NCBI GenBank assembly: GCA_037501455.1
Contig: CM074865.1
Location: 10,577,001 to 10,641,000 of the forward strand
DNA length: 64,000 nt
Reading direction: 5' to 3'
From: Lantana camara
Lineage: Eukaryota > Streptophyta > Magnoliopsida > Lamiales > Verbenaceae
Shown here: positions 9,338 through 22,500 of the stretch, piece after piece
Numbering within the stretch: the first letter of the stretch is position 1
How the letters are laid out: each line of letters begins with the position of its first letter
Notes under the pieces: generated by a model
Told to the model about the DNA's origin: nothing
Database searches by the model: none
Seen by the model: only the letters and a program-made list of their open reading frames with translations
Program-made: the position numbers and the translations under genes

Positions 9338-12246
9338 TCAAACACGAAGATCTTCAATGTCGGTTAAGAGATGAGCGGACTTCTTATCAACTACCAGCTG
9401 ACCACATGCACCACTTATGTCTTGCCCCATTTGCTTGCGAACTGTTGTTCGAATGTTGTAAGAGCCTCTAAGTATTTTCTGAAATTTGGTGACTTTCTGA
9501 TCATCACTGGTGTTATACGAAACTTAGGGAACCAACTGGATTAAAAGGAATCAAGTTTACAACCTATCATGAAACAAAAAGACTGTCATTAATATAGTAC
9601 ATAGGTCTTTTCAGTAATGCAAATAGAGCAAATAACAATTACCACTTGAAATGTCTCAAGCAATTTGCCAAGTTGGTGGGCTTGCTGCTCCTCATCATTC
9701 ACACCATCAAGCATTATGTACTCGATAAATATCTTTTGCTGACTACAGAAAAAACAGATGAGATAATCTGGCCACATCAACAGATGGTCATCTATGAGTG
9801 AAGAAATCATGATGTGGACAAATAATGTGAATACAGTCGGGGGGGTGGGGGGGGGGAGGGGGCTTAAGGAAGAAGAAAGAAGCGAAATTAACCTTTTATT
9901 TTGATATTCTTGCAATGCAGTCATTAGTTTTTCCAAGGGAAATGCCCTTGCAGCAGGCATTATCTGACACCGGACGTCCTGTACTGGTGCGTGCAGTGAC
10001 GTACACTGCTAGATTCAAGTTTGGCATGTCTTTGTTAAGTTTGTTGATAGCATGGATTATCCCAACCTGCATATAATACATAATCAAGTAGATGATTAAT
10101 GATATCTATGATGGTTAGTAGTAGAGGTGGAAGTTTCAGAAGAATTTAAAGGTACAAAATAAATATGATGTCCAAAATATGCTGTGTGAAAAATATAAAT
10201 TAAAGAAAGAGATATCTGAAAAAGAGACTATGTCATTCACCGTTGAGACAGTAATTTTCTTTGGAGACAGCTGAAATGGGGGAGCAGTCATGGCTCTGAT
10301 AGCGTCCACCAAAGAGGAGTAATTATTCAGTGGCTCTCCCATTCCCTGCTGGCTGCTCACAGTTAACCATGAAAGATAACCATCAGACAATATTCATGGC
10401 CACACAACAATTATGACAGTGAAAATGGCCAAGTTTGTGTTTTTTTTTTTTTTTTTTTTAAGAAGAAGGGCAAACAATAGTGAAGCAATAATAAGCCAAT
10501 TATTTCAACTTGGAGAGAGAGGTTAAGTGACTTTACATAGTATATTCTTGGGGAACTTTAATATCAATCCAATCTAATTCAACTTAAAAATTACTTTCAT
10601 ATGATTTTATTAACTATGAGTGTCGTCAACAGGTAAAACATTGAATGAAACTCGACAACGAAGAATCTCCAATTCTCAATTAGACAGTAGAAAAATGGAT
10701 TTGATAAAATGTATAGCCTAATTTGTCTTTGAATGTACCTCTGTTAATAGTCGAACATAGTTGTATATTTCACCTGAAATTTTAAATCAGCAAAGCTTCT
10801 CTAAAAAGTGTTCTATCTAGAAGAATAAAATCTTGTAGGAAACAACAACCAATGTCCATCGCCAAAGAGTCATTAGAAAAGACAGTGGGACTGTAACATC
10901 ATGTTACATAGTTTGCTCAGCTACAATATTTACTCTATTATATAAAATTAGATAGTAGTTTCAACATTGGTCCACTTAAAACTGAATTTAAAGATAAGAA
11001 ACAACGCATTGTCTGTCTAATCATCACATACAAAACATGTGTAAACTTCATAATTATTAACACTTGAAAGTGTTTCACCAGGAAATTACCCAGTTCAGAA
11101 TAAAGTACCAAAAAAATAAAATAAAATAAAATAAAAGAATAAAGTACCAATAAATCCCTAAACCATTCTATTAGATAAAAACATACAATCTCAACATCAA
11201 AAGGGTGTGATTTACCATAAACACAACATTGCGAATAGCTGATATGCGAGAAGCATGCACTAATTGTTCCAAAATTTCTCCGGATGAAAGATTGTTGTTA
11301 AAGCCCATGCTTCCTGTTGCACAAACCCATTTTGCATCCAACCTAAAGTCCAAAGAAATACGAATTGAAATATTCAGACTTTTTGAACACAAAGAAAATC
11401 ATCTAAAATCAGTGATAATATATTTCATCAATACAGGAGCATCTCCTACCTGAGAGGATATGCATAAGGTTGCCCTAGGACCACCAGGACGAGGTTTCCC
11501 ATCATATTTACCCAGTCGTGTATCATATCTCATTATCACAGCCTCCACAAATTCTCCTTTCTAGCAACACAAGCGAAGCCAAATTTATGGTACAAATATC
11601 AACATTATAAAACCATCATCAAAACGAAAAACAGAATGATGGAAACCACCGTCGTGCACTCAAGAATAATCTCTGTAGTTACATAAAAGAATTTCTTCTA
11701 AACCTAAGATAGATCAATTATTATGATACTTTCTGGTATTAGTTTCTAAACATCCAGCTGTCAAAGAAATTTAGTTAGATTGATAAGTTGTTTATGAGAG
11801 TAGGAAGGTTTTCAACCAAAATATCTTAGAATAGACGATCAAGTCAAGGTTTTGAATTTTAAGAGTGACCATCAAATCAATCATATGAACTAGATTAACA
11901 GAGAACTTATTGATAATACAACTTGGAGACAGACTAACCCTACATAAAAGCTGCACACACGAGTGGACAATTTAATCCAGTTAAACATCTGTGTGCATCA
12001 CATTCTATCCTTTTCCTTATTCTGAATTTACAACCATGATTTATTTGACTTCGATGGTTCATCATGAATTATTCTACTTAAACTGCTCCTTAACATCTAG
12101 GTACTCCAATTGCATTGGCAAAAACTTTCGAAATTAGGGTTAAGCAAGACGTGCTTCCAAATTAGGGGAACGAAATTAGGGTTAAGTCCGGCACTTTCGA
12201 AATCGGATTTAATGGAGGAAACATCGAATACCGATTTGTATGCCAT
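9338..12246 (-). pseudogene. RlmN/Cfr-family radical-SAM RNA methyltransferase, decayed
   Basis: Exons align in order to the plant RlmN-like family (23S rRNA/tRNA adenine-C2 methylation, usually organellar). Exon 1 runs from 12246 (MAYKSVFDVSSIKSDFE), then 11560-11450 (EFVEAVIMRYDTRLGKYDG), 11342-11216 (MGFNNNLSSGEILEQLVHAS), 10345-10241 (GMGEPLNNYSSLVDAI), 10066-9893 (PAARAFPLEKLMTALQEYQ), 9742-9643 (IFIEYIMLDGVNDEEQ) and 9563-9338 (RTTVRKQMGQDISGACGQL to the TGA). Splice sites are GT-AG. It is broken. In the 11342 exon the CxxxCxxC iron-sulfur motif reads VGCKMG, then loses about 7 bases and shifts frame. About 4 extra bases near 10000 shift the next exon. The last exon shifts around 9505-9525. 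Exon 1 runs into a stop, and the exon that should follow it was not found. A functional paralogue presumably exists elsewhere. Confidence 0.82.
9839..9862 (+). repeat. G-rich run in an intron of the radical-SAM pseudogene
   Basis: Twenty-four bases that are all G except one T and one A, giving at least four G-tracts and therefore G-quadruplex potential on the plus strand. It also marks a place where base calls may be unreliable. Confidence 0.8.
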
Positions 12247-13730
12247 CGGCTTAAGATGCTTGAACTTTGCTGTTGGGACTATCGAGAGTTTTTATTTCTT
12301 TTCTCTTCACGAATTCGTATTACTGTTTTGCCCGCCGCCCGAGTCGCGGGAATGACGATCAAGTACAGTGACTTGTGCATTTTAATGAAATTATCCCTAG
12401 TTTTTTTTTTTCTTTCTAAACCAAATACTTGAATAAATTGTTATTTAATAAAATATTTTTTAAGTTACTTAACCATTTTTCATTTAATTATAAAAAAATA
12501 TATACTTTCATTTATGTAGTAGGTACGGTCTCAGGCAACTATTAATTTTGTTATCGACGATTTTGTATATATTAACCACAGGCAATCGGATAAGACCTTC
12601 GTTCCTGCCGTGATCCGTTTTTTTGTTTTGGGTTGGCATGATTCCAAAGATGCGGTCAACATTGATTCGTCATCGGTTTGTGATGCACATGCCTCAAGTA
12701 TTTTCTTTTTTTTGACATACATCCCTCAAGGCTCAAGTATTGAAAGTTGAAACTTGAAACCCGAAAATTTGGGTACCTACCATCATAGGTCATAACCAAC
12801 TGTGACCTTTTTGAATTCGACTTGTAATGGTGGCCATAGAATTAAATATGTCCACGGGCCGCTTAATATTGATACTTGTAGGGTTACTAGCTTTGAGGAC
12901 AAAATAAGCTGTATTCATTAAAAAAAATATCACCATCTATTAAGATGTAATCTAAATTCTTTGTAGGGGAAGTTTTTGTAATTTCTCAAAAACTTAGCGC
13001 AAGTTTGTGTCGGGCAATCTGTTGTAATTATCCCTATTTAACATCATCAATAAACTGATCTTTCTGCCTTCCCTTTTCTCCTTTTGCAGTTATATAAAAG
13101 AAGGAAGTACCGTGAGTGTGATGGGTGTGGTTCCACGCCATGAGAATGTGTTAATGATTGTTCCTCCGACAGAGCCAGTGTCAACAGGGTGTCGTTTGCC
13201 ATTCTGCCTTCTGCCAACATACACCGAAGGGATTATTTTGATGTCCGACGAAAGTCCAAATACTGATGTGGTTCCTGTATAGATGAAATTTTCCGTCTTG
13301 CAAGTTACGAGCAAAATGTCGTCAAAATACTCGTTTGTGGTAGATATAAGCATTATAGAGACACAGAAAGGGAACAGGGGAGTTGGTTCCCCTTGAGCAA
13401 GTACAGCAATCTTGTTTTGCCAATCTCATTCATCAATTTGTTTGTATCTATATCACTGTGCTTGTACAGAAATTATACTACCAGAGTTGTCTTTGTGATG
13501 ACTATTACCTAAAAATTAAAATACAATAAGATTTGAGAACTTTGGAGACTTTTAGCATTGGCTTCACCAACACCACCCTCTCCGGCTCAACCGAATGGTA
13601 AATAATGACCATGAAATGTATTGAAGAATTACTCCTCTTACTTCATTAACATTGTAAGACATCTCAATACATGATGAGTCCATTCAAAAGCGAGTAGGAA
13701 ACACGAACCATACGAAAACTAAAGTACAAC
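12247..13730. other. Intergenic between two minus-strand pseudogenes
   Basis: Mostly AT-rich. An 87-codon minus frame at 13090-13353 (MLISTTNEYFDDILLV...) is the longest. I recognise no family and see no splice partners, so it is not called a gene. Confidence 0.4.
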
Positions 13731-14524
13731 TTAAAGTCTTGAAGGCATTCCTCCTGCAACTACAACCGTTTCTCTGGTAACATAAGCAGCATCGTCGGAA
13801 GCCAAATACGCCACAGCAGCACCCATATCTTGTGCAGTTCCAAGTCTATTCAATAGTGTCTTCTCCTCGAGACTTTTCCTCTTCAAACCACAACACCAAA
13901 ACATCAATCAAATTCAACAACAATCAACTCCAGAAACAGAAAAGTACACAATAAGGTGACATTTAAGGCTTACCATGCTCTCATTTGATGTAAGAAAAGA
14001 TGCAAAATGAGTTGGAACAAAACCAGGAGCAACGCAATTTACACGAGTATCCGGAGCCATCTCAGCTGCCAGTGCCTGAGAAACAAAAAATATTCAGGTC
14101 TGATTCTCAAAACTCAAGACAAGTTTGCGTATAGGTCAAACTTTAGAATATGACAGTGCAATTATCTCAAATGTATATTTAATAATGATAAATAATATTT
14201 TAGTACCTTTGTCAGACCTAGAAGGGCAGTTTTGGTGACACCATACATAGCCAAACCTTGAGGTGGGTGAAAGCCAGCTATAGAAGCCACGAAACAATTG
14301 CAGAGCGTTTCTGCAAGTGTGGAGCTGCTGCCTGTTCGTCACCAAAGATGCATCTTAATTAACAAAGTAAAGTTGCAAATATGAAAATTAACCTCAGAGT
14401 TCATTATGGATCTTTGACATACTTGTAGAAGAAGAATAGAGGTTTTCACATTGATCTCCCATAGTTTGTCAAGAACCGATTCTTTAGTTTCTAAGATGCC
14501 GTCGACTGAAGGGTTTGCAGCTGC
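13731..14524 (-). pseudogene. Short-chain dehydrogenase/reductase (DHRS4/SDR2a-like), 3' half
   Basis: Minus-strand exons are 14524-14423 (AANPSVDGILETKES, DKLWEINVKTSILLLQ), 14331-14207 (GLAMYGVTKTALLGLTK, with the catalytic YxxxK), 14075-13974 (ALAAEMAPDTRVNCVAPGFV) and 13880-13731 (LLNRLGTAQDMGAAVAYLAS to VVVAGGMPSRL and TAA). The ending SRL is a peroxisomal PTS1-type tripeptide, typical of this family. A one-base loss in the 14331 exon (before VASIAGFHPPQG) breaks the frame. The first exon here begins abruptly at the end of the 14.7-kb insertion; its missing first part is at 29227-29207. Confidence 0.88.
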
Positions 14525-14709
14525 AGGGCTGTAAATGGGTAGGGAATGCCCAGGCCCAGACCCAATAAAAATTTAAAATGTCCAACCCCAGCCCCATATA
14601 TTTGGCCCAGGCCCAGGCCCAAACCCAGCCCCAATATAATTTTTTAATGGGCATGGGTCGGGTCTAGACCCGAATGAGACCCAATATCCATTTGCCCAAA
14701 TTATACCCA

Positions 14710-15597
14710 TATTAAAACCCTATATTTCCTACAAAGTACCAAGTACATATTACAAATTTAATTATAAAACTCATAATAAATATACGAGAAAATTATATTT
14801 TTGTCTTATAATTTTTTTTTACCTTTCAATTTTAATATATTAATCAATTTAAATTTTAAAAAAAAATAATATAATGATATAATATGTATACACGATATAT
14901 ACGAGAAAAATTAATATAATGATATATATATATATCTTAAAATTAAAAGTTAAAAAGAATACTTTATAAGACGAATTTTTTTTTTTTTTTTCCTTTTGGA
15001 CAATAACCTATGATGTACAGACACGGACACGACACGATACGGATATAACATGATAAAATAATATATCTGGAAGTGTTCGTGATATAAATTTAAAGATGGT
15101 ATATAGATACGGGTCACACGGCATACCGAGCATTGAACAATTTCTCAGGCTCTGTTTATCAAAACCCCACCCGGACAAAGTCTTTTCCTCAAAAAGTGAC
15201 CATTTAGAGTGTCATCATTCGAAGATTATCCAAATTCTTAAGGGCAAGAAATTAAATATCTCAATGAGTTTATTGTTTACGTATTGAGTTTTGAGGGAAA
15301 TTTAATTTCATTGCCTTTCGAACCATTCCCTAAGCTTTTTTAGCGAAATACAAATAAAGCAATACATTAATCATTCAAATTCAAAGATAATAATGGTGGA
15401 ATATCAGGGTAACTTAGGCATGTGTTGTCATTTTCCTAGCTGAAATAAAAAATAGACAAAACTATTTTAGGTGTAAGAATTTGTTGTGGATTAAATTTCT
15501 TGCAATATTTCATATTATGGATTTATGAACCAATTCTTAGCCACAAATAACCTTTTATTTATATAGAACATTTTTCTCAAAAAAGTGAAAAACTTAC
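14710..15597. other. AT-rich left interior of the hAT-like insertion
   Basis: Contains A/T runs and no recognisable coding sequence. It ends with CTTAC (15593-15597), the target duplication of the Tat element. Confidence 0.5.
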
Positions 15598-16507
15598 TGT
15601 TTGCACTAAAAATTCGCGTTTATTGATTTTTAGTCAATATCGAATAAATAATACAAATTATTTGAGAATCTAAGTAAAAGCGGGTCTTCAATCTTCACTT
15701 GATCCTCTGATTCTTCCTTCAAATTTAAAGTTGCTGAATCTTCAAACGGTTCTTGATGAATTTGGGGTTTGATCTTCTTCAACTTCAAATTTAGCTTGAA
15801 TAACGTTAATCCGTAGGTCCTTCGACTTGTTTACGAATCAAACGCTAGATTTTTAGAGAATTCCGTCAAGATCGCCTTCGAACTCGTCGATAATTCCGTG
15901 AATTTATCTTGAATATAACGCAGATTCGCCGGTATAACGCCTTGATAACGGATCAAATGCTTAAATTTGATAACTTCGGGAAGAAAGGTTTTTAGCCTTT
16001 CTTGAACTTTTAGAGAGGTTTTTAGCCTTTCTTTGAACTCGTAGAGAGGTTTTTAGCCTTTCTTGAATTCGTAGAGAGGCTAAAAACCTCTCTAAAAGTT
16101 CAAGAAAGGCTAAAAACCTTTCTTCCCGAAGTTATCAAATTTAAGCATTTGATCCGTTATCAAGGCGTTATACCGGCGAATCTGCGTTATATTCAAGATA
16201 AATTCACGGAATTATCGACGAGTTCGAAGGCGATCTTGACGGAATTCTCTAAAAATCTAGCGTTTGATTCGTAAACAAGTCGAAGGACCTACGGATTAAC
16301 GTTATTCAAGCTAAATTTGAAGTTGAAGAAGATCAAACCCCAAATTCATCAAGAACCGTTTGAAGATTCAGCAACTTTAAATTTGAAGGAAGAATCAGAG
16401 GATCAAGTGAAGATTGAAGACCCGCTTTTACTTAGATTCTCAAATAATTTGTATTATTTATTCGATATTGACTAAAAATCAATAAACGCGAATTTTTAGT
16501 GCAAACA
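15598..16507. repeat. 435-bp-arm palindrome of LTR R-U5 at the Tat 5' end
   Basis: Bases 15598-16032 pair with 16507-16073. I checked long stretches by eye and found a single mismatch at 16029/16076; the spacer is 40 bases. The left arm opens TGTTTGCAC, the exact inverse of the LTR end GTGCAAACA. The left-arm sequence matches the inverted LTR until 16072, corresponding to 27173 in the 3' LTR, about 30 bases after the TATA box and so close to the RNA 5' end. The turn lies in the short AGAGAGG/AGAAAGG repeats that occur several times in R. Confidence 0.9.
16080..16507 (+). repeat. Truncated 5' LTR (R-U5 only)
   Basis: Colinear with 27220-27647 without gaps. The U3 and first part of R, present at 26731-27219 of the 3' LTR, are missing. 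Confidence 0.88.
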
Positions 16508-16509
16508 GA

Positions 16510-16528
16510 TTGGCACGCCCAGTGGGAC
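16510..16528 (+). other. Primer-binding-like site
   Basis: TTGGCACGCCCAGTGGGAC directly follows the LTR end plus a two-base spacer (GA), where a tRNA primer would anneal. I have not matched it to a particular tRNA. Confidence 0.6.
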
Positions 16529-16576
16529 TATCTTACCTCTCATCTCTTCCTTCTCATACCAAAGTTCAAATATTCA

Positions 16577-19500
16577 ATGGCTCCTAAAATCCAACCCAAC
16601 CCGAAGAATAAGGGAGCTGATGGCGCGAGTAAGGGAGCTGATGGGGTGAACCAACAAAGTCTGAAGAACAAAGGAGTTGATGGCACCGTGCGGTCTTCTA
16701 CAGACGGTCATGACTCAAAATCGTCAGATGGTTCAACTCCCTCAACCCCTAAAGAAACTAGATCAAAGGAAACTCTTTTTACTGAAGAGGCGGAGACTAT
16801 GACTCTTGAAGAGCAAGTTGCCCAAATGGCTCAAGCAATGGCTAACTTGCAAAAGACTTTGGAGGATAAAGACTTCCAGATTGCTCAACTTATGAATAAG
16901 TTAGAAAATCGCGATCATGGTCAGTCTAGTCGTAACCCTCAAACTTTTTCGGCTCAAGTCACTGATGGAAAACAAGTGAATTTTCTTCCTCAGAAGCATG
17001 ACTCCACGATGAGGATAAATAACTCCGCTACATCCATCGCCGCTCTATCTGTGCAAGAACTGCAAAATATGATAACTAATACAATTAGAGCTCAGTATGG
17101 TGCACCCTCTCAAAATTCTCCAACATACTCAAAACCGTATACTAAACGCATTGATTCTTTGAGGATGCCAATGGGTTATCAACCACCGAGTTTTCAGCAA
17201 TTCGATGGAAAGGGCAATCCGAAGCAACATATTGCTCATTTCGTGGAAACATGCAATAATGCGGGGACATATGGTGATCATTTGGTGAAACAATTTGTGA
17301 GGTCACTTAAAGGAAACGCTTTCGATTGGTATGTTGATTTAGAGTCAGAGTCGATAGACAGTTGGAACCAGATGGAAAGAGAGTTCTTGAATCGTTTCTA
17401 TAGCACTCGTCGCACTGTAAGTATGATCGAGCTCACTAATGCAAAACAGTGGAAAGACGAACCGGTCATCGATTACATCAATCGTTGGCGAGCATTGAGT
17501 TTGAATTGCAAGGATAGACTTTCAGAGATATCTGCAATAGAAATGTGTATTCAAGGCATGAATTGGGGATTGCTTTACATCTTACAAGGAATCAAGCCCC
17601 GAACATTTGAAGAATTGGCTACGAGAGCTCATGATATGGAACTAAGTATTGCACATTACGGTACTAACTTTCCGGCTGAAAATCAAAGAAAGGATAGAAG
17701 GGATATTCGGAGGAGTGAAAAATTCGTCAAGCCTTTTGCCAGGGAATCTATGGCAGTGAAGGCAACACCTGTCAAAATTCCCTCCAAGGAAAAGAAGGTT
17801 GAAGCCAAAACAAAAGATCAACCAACGCAGGATGAAAGGCGTCGACTTACACTGAAAGAGATGCAAGAAAAGGAATACCCATTTCCAGACTCCGACGTCT
17901 CACATATTTTTGACGAATTGCTGGCGAAAAAACTGATAGAGCTACCGCAGCCAAAACGCCCCGAGGAGAGTGGGAAAGTGAATGACCCGAAATACTGCAA
18001 GTATCATCGAGTCATTAGCCACCCGATAGAGAAATGTTTTGTGCTGAAAGATAAGATCATGGCTCTAGCAAGAGAAGGCAAAATTATCCTTGAGAGTGAA
18101 GATGCTGCGGACGCAAACTCTACTAGTGTTGTAACTTCAACAAATGTCAATAAAGTTAAGAGCAACAAGAGTATGATGACATCACCAACCATATTGGGGG
18201 CATCCACAAAAATCCAGTTTGGAAGCTTGGAACCAATGTTAGTTTCAAAGTTGATGTCCAATAGAGAAGTTAAAGTTGAAGTACATACAACAACTAAAGT
18301 TGAAGATGATGATGAATGGACCGTAGTGACGCGTCGACGAAGGCAAAGGCGACGTGTAGAGCAGTTTCACCCTACTTGGATAAAAACATCAACTCCGATC
18401 AAGTATATACAAAGCGAGTCAAAGAGAAGGATGAAAGCACCTACCAACCATAAAAGGCCTTCAAACAATTGCTATTGGAAACCAATGACTTTGGGTGACT
18501 TTTTTCCGAAGAAATACTTCAAAGAAAGTATGAGTCCAACCTTCTATGATGAAGAAATTTCTCATGTTGTTTCTTGTCATGTTACTAGCGCGGTAATTGC
18601 CTTCACGGACGATGATTTGTTACTAGGACCGAAACCGCACAATCGACCACTTTTCGTCTCAGGATTCATGCAAGAAGAGAAAGTTAACCGCATATTGATC
18701 GATGGAGGTTCAGCCGTTAATATCATGCCAAAGTCCACTATGAAGAAGTTGGGGATCTCTATCGAAGAATTATCTCAAAGTCGTCTGACCATTCAAGGAT
18801 TCAATCAAGGAGGACAGCGAGCTATAGGAATGATTCGAGCAGATCTTCGAATTGGAGAACTGAAGGCAAGCACTCTACTTCATGTGATTGATGCTAGGAC
18901 TTCTTATAACCTTCTATTAGGGCGACCATGGATCCACGAAAATAACGTTATTCCATCTACCCTACATCAATGTTTTAAGTATCTGAAAGATGGAGAAATC
19001 ATGAAAGTGAATGCGGATGCAAAACCCTTTACTGATGCAGAATCCTACTTTGCTGATGCCAAATTATACTTGGACCCGGAAGTTATGCCTGAAGAAAAAG
19101 TCAATAACTTTGAAGCTTCGAAATCAAACCTGATAATGCCCATCACCAGTTTGAATTCGACAAATGGACCATCTCCAACAATGTCATCAGGAGAAATAAA
19201 AGGAGTATTTGATCCGAAGGCTTACACACTCTTAGAAAGATCAGGATACGACTTTTCTAGCCCGTCAACCTTAGGTTGCTTAAAACCCGAGTTAACTGGT
19301 GAGAAGATTCATGGGCTTACTAAGACGCAACATAAAATGAAGGAGAAAGGACTTCGTGTTGATCAACCTAAGTTGGGCGTGGGATATGTTCATACTGAAC
19401 CGCTAAGAATACGTGTGTCCCGGAAAGATAAACGAGTGAACGTGCAACACATATCTGCGTTAAGAATTGAAACTGATAAGAAGAATAAACGTGTTTCAGT

Positions 19501-22500
19501 GTTTGATCGACTCGGTGCTCCTATGAAACGTCTTTCTGTGTTCAAAAGACTCGGGTCTAAGGGCCAAAAGACTTTTGAGAATAAACATGCATCAAACCAT
19601 CGTTCTGTGTTCGATCGTCTTGGAGAAAGCGCAGAGGTTGGTAGAGACATAAATCATGGGGAGTCAATAGAGCCACAAACGAGGCGAGATCAAACTCTTC
19701 ATCTCTCAGTTGGGGGCACGTCCCTGCTTATTACTTCGGAAGGACCGGTCACCATAAAGACATGCCACCATATCTCAATCGATGAAGATCTTAACTCTGA
19801 AGTGGTGGAAGACGAAGTAGAAGAGGCACCACCGCAACTTGAAGACGGCGTACAAGCAACTGTAGATGAGCTGCGAGAAATTAACCTCGGAACACTAGAA
19901 GAGCATCAACCTACATTTGTAAGTGCACTTCTAACTTCTGAAGAGATGATCCAATATACAAGTCTCCTAAAGGAATATAAGGATGTCTTCGCTTGGACAT
20001 ACAAGGAAATGCCCGGGTTGGATCCAAAAATTGCAACTCACCGCCTTGGCATAAAGCATGGAGTTCGACCGGTAAAACAATCGCAACGAGTATCCCGTCC
20101 AGATTTAGTTCCTTTAATTGAAGCCGAAGTCAACAAACTTATTGATGCTGGGTTCATTAGGGAAGTCAAATACCCCACTTGGATTTCCAGCATTGTTCCG
20201 GTCAAGAAAAAGAATGGTCAAATTCGTATATGTGTTGACTTCAGGGATTTGAATAAGGCATGCCCAAAGGATGACTTTCCGCTACCCGTTATTGAACTCA
20301 TGGTTGATGCGACTACCGGACACGAGGCCTTATCTTTTATGGATGGATGTTCAGGATATCATCAAATCAGAATGTCGCCCCAAGATGAGGAGTGTACTGC
20401 GTTTCGTACCCCGAAGGGTATCTACTGTTATAAGGTTATGCCTTTTGGACTGAAAAATGCAGGTGCTACATATCAACGAGCTATGCAAAACATCTTTGAT
20501 GACATGCTGCATAAGAACGTGGAATGCTATGTGGACGACCTTGTAGTTAAAACCAAGAAAAGAGATGGTCATCTGAAGGATCTACGAGTTGTGTTTAACA
20601 GGCTCCGTAAGTATAATCTAAAGATGAATCCCCTTAAATGCGCCTTCGGTGTCACTTCGGGAAAATTCCTTGGCTTCATAGTTCGCCACCGTGGAATCGA
20701 AGTTGATCCTGCTAAGATAGATGCTATCCAAAGGATGCCCGCGCCAAGAAATCTTAAGGATTTGAGAAGTTTACAAGGCAATCTAGCATTTATTCGAAGG
20801 TTCATATCAAATTTGGCAGGAAGATGTCAACCTTTTAGTCATCTCATGAAAAAAGGCATTAATTTTGAATGGGATAAAGGATGTCAAAACGCGTTTGAAA
20901 GTATCAAAAAACATCTCATGAACCCGCCAGTATTAGGGGCTCCAGTTCCAGGTAAACCTCTTATCCTATATATTGCTGCGCAAGAACGATCAATCGGGGC
21001 CTTATTGGCACAAGAAAATGAAGAAGGGAAGGAAAGAGCGTTATATTATCTCAGCAGGACCTTGACTGAAAATGAGTTAAAGTATTCCCCTGTTGAAAAG
21101 ATATGTTTGGCTTTGTTCTACGCGATCAAAAAGTTAAGGCATTACTTCGAGGCATATTCCATAAAGCTCATATCTCGAGCTGATCCAGTCAAATATGTAA
21201 TGACGAAACCAGTGTTATCCGGACGGTTAGCTAAGTGGTCAATCATATTTAATCAGTACGAGATAACATATGTATCTCAGAAAGCTGTGAAAGGCCAAGC
21301 ACTCGCTAATTTCCTAGCTGATCATCCAATTCCAGCTGAGTGGGAACTTTCCGATGATTTTCCCGACGAAGGAGTCTTCCTTGTTGAGCCTTTACCAACT
21401 TGGATGATGTTCTTCGATGGATCAGCTCGATCAAATGGAGCAGGAGCAGGGGTGGTTTTCGTCTCTCCGGAGAAGCTTGTTTTAACATACTCTTTCGTAT
21501 TGACTAAATTATGCTCAAATAATGTTGCTGAGTACCAAGCTCTGATTATTGGACTTCAAATGGCACAAGAAATGAAGATTCTCAGTATAGAAGTATACGG
21601 TGACTCCAAACTGATAATCAACCAACTCCTAAATGAGTATGAGGTCAAGAAAGAAGATTTGATCCCCTACTATCAACAAGCGTCGGTTTTGATGACCAAA
21701 TTTGAGAATATAATTTTGAGTCATATACCACGGGCAGAAAATAGAATGGCTGATGCTTTGGCTAATTTGGCGACTGTTATGGCTCTATCGAAAGAGGAAA
21801 CAACAAGTGTGCCCGTGTGTAATCGTTGGGTTGTGCCATCATCGAATGGATCTGATATTAAGAGTATAAATGTCATATCAATCTCGGTTGACGAAGAGGA
21901 AGATTGGAGGACGTCGTTGATTGATTACTTGAAGCACGGAAAATTACCATCCGATCCTCGACATAAAACTGAAGTGCGTAGACGAGTTCCCCGCTTTATT
22001 TTATACAAAGATACTTTGTATCGGCGCTCTTTTGAGGGAACTTATCAGCGTTGCTTAAATGGTGAGGAGAGTTTCGAAGCTATGGTAGAGGCACATTCTG
22101 GAGTATGTGGAGCACATCAATCAGGTCCAAAACTACATTTCCGGATTAAAAGAATGGGCTATTACTGGCCTACTATGGTTAAAGATTGCTTGGATTATGC
22201 AAGGAAATGTGAAGCATGTCAGATACACGCCAATCTCATCCACCAAGCTCCTGAACCTTTACATCCTACAGTAGCTTCATGGCCATTCGATGCGTGGGGT
22301 CTTGATGTAGTGGGTCCAATAACTCCTAAATCTTCAAGTGGCCATTCCTACATATTGGCAGCTACTGATTACTTCTCAAAGTGGGCGGAAGCAGTACCCC
22401 TTAAAGAGGTGAAAAAGGAAACAGTAGTTGAGTTCATTCGAAACAATCTGATTTTTAGATATGGGGTGCCTCGATACATCATCACTGATAATGGTAAACC

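Noticed and set aside
13090..13353. 87-codon frame as a host exon
   Set aside because: No family recognised, no splice context, and flanks are AT-rich non-coding.
15145..15600. PIF/Harbinger-like start GGCTCTGTTTATC
   Set aside because: No TTA duplication and no matching inverted end.
16499..16576. Start of gag-pol inside the LTR
   Set aside because: The frame is open there but has no ATG and covers the LTR end and primer-binding-like site; ATG 16577 is the natural start.
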